Positions 57,252-64,000 of a stretch of DNA of 64,000 nucleotides are shown here, piece after piece. Within the stretch, counting starts at the first letter, position 1; every line of letters starts with the position of its first letter. Under the pieces are notes generated by a model. The model saw only the letters and a program-made list of their open reading frames with translations. It searched no databases and was not told the DNA's origin. The stretch is from Chamaecrista fasciculata. Taxonomy: Eukaryota; Streptophyta; Magnoliopsida; Fabales; Fabaceae. The stretch covers positions 33,028-97,027 of the forward strand of contig QANZ01001590.1 in the NCBI GenBank assembly GCA_003254925.1, in the 5' to 3' direction. The position numbers were made by a program, and so were the translations under genes.

Positions 57252-58738
57252 GGCCAAAGTCTTACTTTGATCTCTCAAGTTTGTTCAAAGTTCCGTTTTG
57301 GTCTCTTAGTTCAAAGTTCTTCATTCATCATCATCTTCACCACTACCACCGGTGGAAGATAAAATTTCAGAACATGTAAGTGTTGATATCCCAAAGATTT
57401 GTTGATTGATGATGATCTAAATAGTCCCTGTATTACACGAAATAAAGAAAGAAACAGAGAAAGCAAGAGATGAAGCAACCTGCTTCCTCCAATCCTCTGC
57501 ATTCCACCATTGGAAGCATTGTTCACCCGCCGGAAAAGCTCTATTTTCGCACCATCCTGAGCTCTGTTTTATTCATCTCTTTCACAAGTTTTGATTACAG
57601 GATACCATACAATCAATTTAATGTATTAATTTCTAAGATTGAACTAAAAAAACACACAAAAGACGAAGAACACGGACCAAAACGAACCCTAACTGGACCG
57701 TTTTAAAAAACTCAGAAATCGAGCTTTTTCTTCAAACTTTTTTTTGGGGAAAATGATCCTTAGGTTCCAAAAATGAAACCCCAACAACTAATTTCAAGAA
57801 ACATACACGATTGAGCCAAAAAACTTCATCTCATAATGGCTGTAAAAAATAGGGGTCCAAGGGTTTCGGTTTCCAATTTCAAATTATCTTGATTAGGGGC
57901 ATATTCATAGCAAATCATCACATAATCAGATTATAAACACAAAAAAAAATCATAAACTGATCTCTCAAAAAACAAACATACATGAGGTCAAATAAAACCC
58001 CAACAACTAATTTCAACAAACATACACGATCGCTGAAAATCATATTTTTGGTCATTTGTTCGCAAAATGCACACCGCCATTGAACTTGGGAGGTCAAAAA
58101 ACCTTGGATTTGGAGTTTTCATAGTTGTCAAGGCCGCCGTATATCTCGCCAGAAAGTTCGCCAGAGAAGACGAACCTCGCCAGAAAAGCTCATTGACGGC
58201 GGAAGCGGTGGTGTTGTTGCTGATGGTGGTGGTGGTGATGATGATTCTTTCAGCTGAGAGACCAAAACAGAACTTTGAGTAAACTTGCGACAACAAAATC
58301 CATTGCGCTAACAGACTCGCATCCATCCACAAACGCGTTTGGATGTGTGAAGTCAGTGAGAGAGCTCCGACCGCCTCACGTGCAAGGCCGACGTTGCCGC
58401 CCTCTACGTCACGTGCGATTTCGGCATCCACTTCGCCAACCCCTCACTCGTTGGCACAATCGTGTCCCCGTCAAGCCTTTCTTTGATTTCGCAGACTCCA
58501 TCGCGAAATATTTATTTATTTATTTTTCTTACATTTTGATTTTATTATAAAAGGAAAAGAACTTTAATGTAAAAAAATAAAACTTTTGAGGTATGAAAAT
58601 CATTTTTTTTTTCTCTTTTTTTTTAATGGAAAAAGCGGATGAAAACTGGTCAAGGATTAATAGTAGAATTTTTTAGAAACTTGAGGGACCATAACAAAAC
58701 TTTGAGCAAACTTGATGGATCAAAATAATACTTTGGAC
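57252..58738. mobile_element. Pack-MULE-like element carrying gene-like fragments
   Basis: The outer arms are ggccaaagtcttactttgat (left) and gatcaaaataatactttgg plus ac (right), of the GGCCAAAGT group. Between them lie at least two pieces of gene-like composition: 57,470-57,600, + strand, opening MKQPASSNPLHSTIGSIVHP; and 58,290-58,505, with a GC-rich frame reading [16 protein letters not shown] then [17 protein letters not shown] third arm-like phrase (gagaccaaaacagaactttg) lies at 58,257-58,278 between the pieces. I do not recognise the source genes. No target duplication could be confirmed. Confidence 0.65.
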
Positions 58739-58912
58739 TTTTAAAATTGTGTTGAGGTGGCACTTAACGGTGAATTTGGATGACAAGTTAACAGAAGAGT
58801 GTTAATTACTCAAAATTAAAAACTCAGGGGTCCTCTTTGCACAATTTTAAAATTTAAGGGTGTTATGTGCACTTAACCTAGAACTCAATGGGTGTTTGTG
58901 CATTTTAGCCTA
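58739..58912. mobile_element. Solo right arm of the ggctaaattgcac foldback group
   Basis: Phrases aaaactcaggggtcctcttt and cctagaactcaatgggtgtt end in gcattttagcc, abutting the Pack-MULE-like element. Confidence 0.45.
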
Positions 58913-58987
58913 TAATTTAAGTAAAAATTAATTTTCATTCAAAATATATAAATTAACGCATCATACCATATTTAAGTGTGAGTTTTT

Positions 58988-59490
58988 AGAGATGACAATT
59001 TGGAAAGGTATATTCCTCCGGATTGGATCAAAAACAATTCTTTATCTATCTAAATCTACCTTTTAAAAACATTGGGTATCCGTCAAATATATAGTGTACC
59101 AATAGTAAAAAAAATATTGGATATCATATTATCAGTAGATGCAAATATTGTTTTAACTTTTAACTATCTGGTATCCGTTTAAAATTAATGAATAGTTACG
59201 TTACTCGATACCTAATATCTTATAATATAAATTTTTATTAAATTTTTAATTATTCTATTTTAGTTAACAACCATTGAAAATCGTATATCGGATATATCTT
59301 ATTTTTAAATTAGGATATCTTATTATATATCTATTATTTTTGAATATTTCAAATATTTTAAGTACTTGTCAGGACATCAAATAAGATACGGATATAAATA
59401 CTAATTTATTAGATATAAATATAATATAAATATTAGATAAAATGAACAAATATATATACAGATAGTGATAAAATCATCGATTGTCCTATG
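58988..59490. mobile_element. Decayed hAT-like MITE (agatgacaatttgg end)
   Basis: The left end tagagatgacaatttgg and scattered gggtatccgt/tatccg words recall the 9,500 element. The right end near atcgattgtcctatgc is a weak inverse. No duplication is seen. Confidence 0.4.
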
Positions 59491-59980
59491 CGTTAGCATC
59501 TCTATCAGTTTTAATAAAGTTATACCCTACTTTTAGAATGTCAAACAAATCGTTAACATTTTTCTTTAGAGAGAAAATAAGAAACGACATTTCCATCATC
59601 CATGACTTGAACTTTTAAGATTAGAATAATAGTTTGACCATTTTAATTTCAGCTCCAAAATTTTCGGATTTATAAGCATCTCTCTAAAATTTGTTATTTT
59701 ATGTTATTAACAATATACTAATTTAACTAATTATACAATATAATAATACTTTAAATATAGGATAAGTCAATAATAGAATAGAATGATTTTTTTTTGCCCA
59801 AAACATAATTTATTTAAAAGTAAAGAAAAGCTAAGCACAGTACAAACAAAAACAAAGTGAAATTAGTCAACCCTTCCCTAGCATAAAAAACAACATTAGA
59901 CAGGATATCAACTGACGAAGGTGGGGGGTTTCCAACTCATCCAAGAGGACTCATCCTCGTGTCAAATAAATTGGTAAGAC

Positions 59981-61268
59981 TAGGGGTGTTCAGTGGTTCG
60001 GACCAACCCGCCAAAACCAACCCAACCCGCAAGTTTGAGTTGGTTTGGTTTGAAAATTCCTACCCCGTAGTGGTTTCGGTTGGGCTGCAAGTTTCAGAAT
60101 TTTAAACTCGCTCAACCCAACCCAACCCGTCAGCCCGCCATTTATATGTTTTATTTTAAAATATATATATATATAAATAAATAATAATTAGTATAATACA
60201 AATAGGGGTGTACATATTTGAGCCGGCCCGGTCAAACCAGGCCCGCCCCGATCATTTTTTGATATCGGGCCGGGTCAAACATCGGATCGTGCCGGGTCCC
60301 GGGTTTAGGTGTCCTAGACCCGGCCCAACCCAGGGTATACCCATTATTATATTTTTTTATTTTTATTTATATATATTTATATTTTCTTTTACAAAACATT
60401 TTTTTTAGAAAATATACATGTATTCTCATTTTTATTAATTCTATATTAAAAATACATAAAATATTTACTTAATCTCAATTAAATAAATAGTTTTTAAACA
60501 AATAAATCAAACTAAATGTTTTTAATAATAAAAACATCATTAAAGTGATCCAAAATTAATTTTTTATCAATATATACAAGTTAAAAATCATATATAATGA
60601 ATAAATAACTTAAATAAATAAATATAAAAAATTTGAAAAACAAATTGGCTCGGTTGGGCCCGACTGGACTTGGTGGCCCGACCTGGGTTCTGATTGGGCC
60701 TGGCTGAAACCCGGCCCGACCCGTATACACCCCTAAATACAAATGACTCTTGAATTGTCCTTCCTCCTTAGCTTTAACACTGCGTAAACTCGTAAAGTGA
60801 CTTCACCTTCAATTAATCTTTTTTTTTTCAATCATTCAATTAATCAATATAATTTAATGTCTTTATTTTTTATCAATTTCACTTTTTTTATAGAGAAGAT
60901 TAGAATTAGGATTTTTATAATTTTACTTGCTAAATTCTATACTGCTGTTGCGACTGTTTCTATCTTCCTCTACTGCTAACTTCACATTCGTTAGATGAAT
61001 ATATATGACTTTCAATCATATTATATTATTATTGACTTATAATAATAAGAAATATTTTTCATCAAAATTAAACATTAAAAAAAATTAGAGTCAAGTATAT
61101 TTTTTTTAAAAAAAATGTTTGCAAATTAAAATGGGCCAGCTCGCCAACCCCGCCCAACCCAACCCGCTGTTATTTGGTTTGGGCATAATTTTTTTTTCTA
61201 AAACCCAATCCAAACCAACCACCGTAAAAAACCTAAACCCAACCCAACCCACTCTGCGAACACTCCTA
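59981..61268. mobile_element. hAT-like element (TAGGGGTGTTC ends) hosting a second one
   Basis: The ends are taggggtgttc and gaacactccta. The 8-bp flanks ggtaagac (59973-59980) and ggcaagac (61269-61276) match at 7 of 8. Subterminal caacccaacccgc/gggttg arrays match those of the 35,699 element. 60,203-60,735 is a later insertion. No transposase is seen. Confidence 0.8.
60203..60735. mobile_element. Nested hAT-like MITE (TAGGGGTGTAC ends)
   Basis: The ends are taggggtgtac and gtatacacccctа-type complement (tacaccccta). A perfect 8-bp duplication aatacaaa lies at 60195-60202 and 60736-60743. The GC-rich subterminal regions (gccggcccggtcaaacc, gggcccgactgg) surround an AT core. It sits inside the older hAT-like element. 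Confidence 0.85.
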
Positions 61269-61707
61269 GGCAAGACAATCAGCTATCAAATTAACGGATC
61301 TAGGGACCCAAACAAAGCTACAACTATCTAACGAACTGGAAACATAAATAAAGTCATCTAAAAGAGAGAGGGACCGAGCACCCAAAAAGCAGAACCAAAC
61401 TAGGAAGCCGCCGTGGAAGCCAGAAGCCGTCGTGGATTTCTTAGTCTAGAGTCGCCGCCGCAGAGAAAGCCAGACCAAATCGACGCCGTGAGATCTTTGA
61501 TCCAAAACGCCGCCGCCACAAAACTTGAGAAACAAATTAACACTCTCATAAAGAGAGAGAGGGACCCTCACGAAGGAGAAATTTTCAACACTACATATAA
61601 AAAAAGGAGAGCCATCGCCCTCAGCGGTCCAAGGACGAGTGGCAACAAACGAAAGCAAAGAGAGAAAATAAATGATTTAAGTGATAAGTAATTTAGTATC
61701 GCTTAAT

Positions 61708-61920
61708 AGGGGTGTACACGGCCCGGCCAGGCCAATTTTTTTTTTTTTAAATTATTTATTCATTCTATTTATATTTTAACTTGTATATATTGGTAAAATA
61801 ATTAATTTTGGATCAATTTAATGATGTTTTATTAATACAGACATTTAATTTGACTTAATTGTTAAAAGAATGTTGATTTAATTAAGATTAAATATATATT
61901 TTATGTATATTTTTAATATA
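61708..61920. mobile_element. One end of a further TAGGGGTGTAC element
   Basis: It begins taggggtgtacacggcccgg, then the AT core (ttttaacttgtatatattgg, then aattaattttggatcaattt) matches in inverse the core of the 60,203 element. The other end is missing; it stops in AT repeats upstream of the USE1 gene. Confidence 0.65.
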
Positions 61921-61959
61921 CAATTGATAAAAATAATAATAGATATATATATATATTTC

Positions 61960-62125
61960 TTACAATTAAAAAAATATTTAGAAATAATTTAATATATATA
62001 TTTAATATAGTAAGAAATATATATTTAATAGTAAGAAATATATATTTAATATAGTAAGAAATATATATTAGAAATATATATATATTTAATATAGTAGTAA
62101 GAAATATATATTGGTAAGAAATAAT
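61960..62125. repeat. AT-rich minisatellite (tatagtaagaaatatata)
   Basis: About six imperfect units of tttaatatagtaagaaatatata, with unit lengths varying around 20-25 bp. It ends ~30-50 bp before the leader of the USE1-type gene. Confidence 0.75.
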
Positions 62126-62149
62126 TTCTTAAAAAAAACAATTTAGAAG

Positions 62150-63102
62150 AAGGAAGAGACCAGAGTCTCCCATTGTCTCTTCGTTCCGCTCTGAATCATC
62201 ACTATTCGATCTATTCTCCGGATTATCGGTATTTTTCGACGTTTCTTTTATTCGCCGAACTTAATTAGAATTTGTAAATCTTCCAAAGTTTTGACTGAGT
62301 TTCTTAGTAATGCCGGTTATTGATTTTGTTTTTCGTTAAATTGAAGAGGATTTATCATTTAGGGTTGATTTGTTTAATGTTCTGATATATCAAACGAAAA
62401 ATCGTTGCTGTGGTATGTCTCTGGGTTGTCTTGGTGATGGAATTCCCGCGCTTCATTGTTCGAAATAGGAAGTCAGCGTATTGGTTCTGTTCTGGGCTTT
62501 GAGAATTTGGGGATAATGACGATCATCTTTGATCTTAATTCCCACATCTCTTTCTGTTTAATGTGGTTTCGTTATTTTCTTAGCAGTTTGTTAGTAAATA
62601 GGGTGTGTAGATACTTTATATGTAATGAGTTCAATAATTCAGGATTACCACTGGGAATTTAAAACTCAAAATCTTTTTCTGTACTGAGGTACATTGCTTG
62701 TTAACTCCCTAATTATCAGTTTACTAGGATTTTCCATTCTTATTCTGGAAATGAAAGGTCGTTTCTCAAATATATGACTACTGAAATTTCAGATTGATTT
62801 TATATGCTGTTGCTGATTTATAGTAGTTTTCGTTTATAGATGAAATAGTGAAGATAAGGTTATATTATTAGGCTCTGAAAACTTAGAAGAGTCAATTATG
62901 GTACTTCATATTGAAGCATTTCTGCTGGTCTTTAAGTGTTTCGTAGTGTTTGACTATTCGTTAGTATGATTTGGTGATATTTCTTTGATGAAGACTGCTG
63001 TATAATTTATTATATTTTATTTGTAATAACTTTTGTTTAATCATTTTCAATATTGAAGCAATATTTATGTATAATTTGTTACTTACTTACTGAACATTAT
63101 AG
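62150..63102 (+). other. 5' leader exon and leader intron of the USE1-type gene
   Basis: Positions about 62,155-62,228 (agagtctcccattgtctctt, then cgctctgaatcatcactatt) look like a non-coding first exon. GT at 62229-62230 (attatcg/gtatttt) and the acceptor attatag at 63102 bound a T-rich 874-bp leader intron, a layout common in plant genes where the leader intron raises expression. Exon start is approximate. Confidence 0.6.
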
Positions 63103-63109
63103 GATCTTA

Positions 63110-63959
63110 ATGGGAATCAGTAAAATAGAAGTGAACTTGCGGAGGTTGCTTGCAACTGCTCCTCAGCAGCAAAATCAGGCAAAACTTGTACATGTAAGTC
63201 TGAAGATATGAGTTGACTATTCAATTTGAAGCTATCAGTTTTCCATTAACCTCAGTTAGTTTCATTTTTTTTTTCCAGTTTCCTTGAAGTATATGTTTTA
63301 TTTACTTGGTCACTTTTCAATGAATCTACAGTATGTTGCTACTTCGCGTGAGCAATTGGAACAACTAGCTGAAGAGAGGACGCCAGAAGGTTTACCAAGG
63401 TAATTTATACATCTTTTGATCAACAATCTGATATAGTCACATTACGGTTATTAAGGAATAAAAAGTAAGACTGCTGAACATCATATTTTATTAATTTATA
63501 AAAGTCAAATCACAATGATCTACATAGCTTAGAGCTTCTTAATTCTACACTTTGCCATGTTTATGAATTGTTTGGCCTTCTACCTCTGTTTTGTCCTATT
63601 GGTGATCCTTGAATACCACAGATCTTGAGTGGAGTCGGTTTTCCTGGTGGAGGGGCTTCATTTGGGCTTAAAATATGGACAGGAAAATTTTATGCTTTTA
63701 GCACGAAAGGCATTCTGACGTTGTAGTTGTTACATTTGTTTCTCTTAAATTCATTCTTTTTTAACAAGTGAAGGTGTTTCTCTTACCTGGGTGAAAAGTG
63801 TCTAACCCATGCTGGAGAGGATGACTCACATTGAGCATTTGTTATGTTTGCATGTTTATGGTGTACATAAAATTTTTTTAATGCAGGATTTCAAAGGCTA
63901 TGCTGAATGATTATTCAGAGAAAATTGAAGCCATTGCTTCCAAATTAGTTAACCCATTG
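63110..63959 (+). CDS. USE1: USE1-type SNARE, 5' part (gene runs off the window)
   Basis: USE1 is an unconventional SNARE of the ER that acts in retrograde Golgi-to-ER fusion. The coding exons seen are 63110-63193, 63332-63399 and 63887-63959, with GT-AG introns and consistent phases (0, 2, 0). The protein reads [20 protein letters not shown], then [20 protein letters not shown] and LPR, then [20 protein letters not shown]; all three blocks match the N-terminal region of plant USE1 proteins, including its helical Leu-heptad part. The SNARE motif and C-terminal membrane anchor lie beyond 64,000. The start is the first Met after the leader-intron acceptor. Confidence 0.93.
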
Positions 63960-64000
63960 GTATGTACGTATTTGACTATCTGTTTTTACATTTGTATATT

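Larger units (their letters stand above)
59786..61700 (-). mobile_element. Possible LINE 3' region (antisense), split by an hAT-like element
   Basis: A T run at 59,788-59,797 followed by gcccaaaacataatttattt looks like a poly(A)-ended retroposon on the - strand. After the 59,981-61,268 insert, 61,277-61,700 continues with a GC-richer, gene-like segment (ccgccgtggaagccagaagc, gtcgccgccgcagagaaagc). No reverse transcriptase is visible; assignment as a LINE or as a gene remnant is inference. Confidence 0.3.

Noticed and set aside
61413-61691. 92-aa Arg/Lys-rich frame
   Set aside because: It has no recognised family and lies in a region that looks like retroposon or gene debris split by an hAT-like element; coding status unsupported.
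1-64000. CRISPR arrays, operons, prokaryotic operators, riboswitches
   Set aside because: The window is plant nuclear DNA with spliced genes; no regularly spaced direct repeats with unique spacers and no prokaryotic signals are seen.

Overview
The window is AT-rich nuclear DNA of a eudicot plant. The evidence is four GT-AG intron-containing genes of plant type, tRNA-derived SINEs, copia-type LTR fossils, and a very dense load of non-autonomous DNA transposons whose long inverted arms are built from GGTCCC/GGGACC phrases. A legume or other rosid is plausible, but nothing here settles the family. Coding DNA is a few percent of the window; most of the rest is transposon-derived or unrecognised AT-rich spacer. 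Ns at 22962-23229 and 38158-38225, plus seven single Ns, mark assembly joins.

Layout. 1-2,000: a foldback element with 9-bp target duplications, then hAT-like debris. 2,013-8,742: the last exon of a GRF-type zinc-finger/coiled-coil/membrane protein on the + strand, convergent with a five-exon Mutator (MULE) transposase gene on the - strand that is whole except for a one-base frameshift; its 5' side is cut by a foldback MITE. 9,500-16,050: an hAT-like element with a perfect 8-bp duplication, several foldback MITEs and unrecognised spacer. 16,081-23,229: a large LTR fossil carrying a solo copia LTR, then a broken copia element that ends at assembly gaps. 23,230-48,100: a repeat graveyard with five SINE insertions (one a dimer), Mutator-like foldback elements, a foldback with telomere-like repeats, and a four-deep nest at 40,112-41,838.

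Two genes on the - strand occupy the quieter right part. 48,559-51,720 encodes a complete but divergent GPN1/QQT2-like GTPase of 7 exons and 434 aa, in which the signature Gly-Pro-Asn loop reads Gly-Pro-Cys. 55,355-56,653 encodes a TMEM230-like two-span membrane protein of 2 exons and 103 aa, with degenerate tandem repeats in its intron. 57,252-58,738 is a Pack-MULE-like element holding host-gene-like pieces, and 59,981-61,268 is an hAT-like element with a second one inserted in it. The right edge (about 62,150 onward, + strand) holds the 5' part of a USE1-type SNARE gene that runs off the window.

The host genes (GPN1-like, TMEM230-like, USE1) are unrelated housekeeping functions: GTPase/RNA polymerase assembly, endomembrane protein, and ER-Golgi membrane fusion. 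They do not form a pathway. The strongest signals for a second look are the GPN1 paralogue with altered catalytic motifs, the MULE/GRF convergent pair, and the foldback family with 9-bp duplications that carries gene-like inverted fragments.
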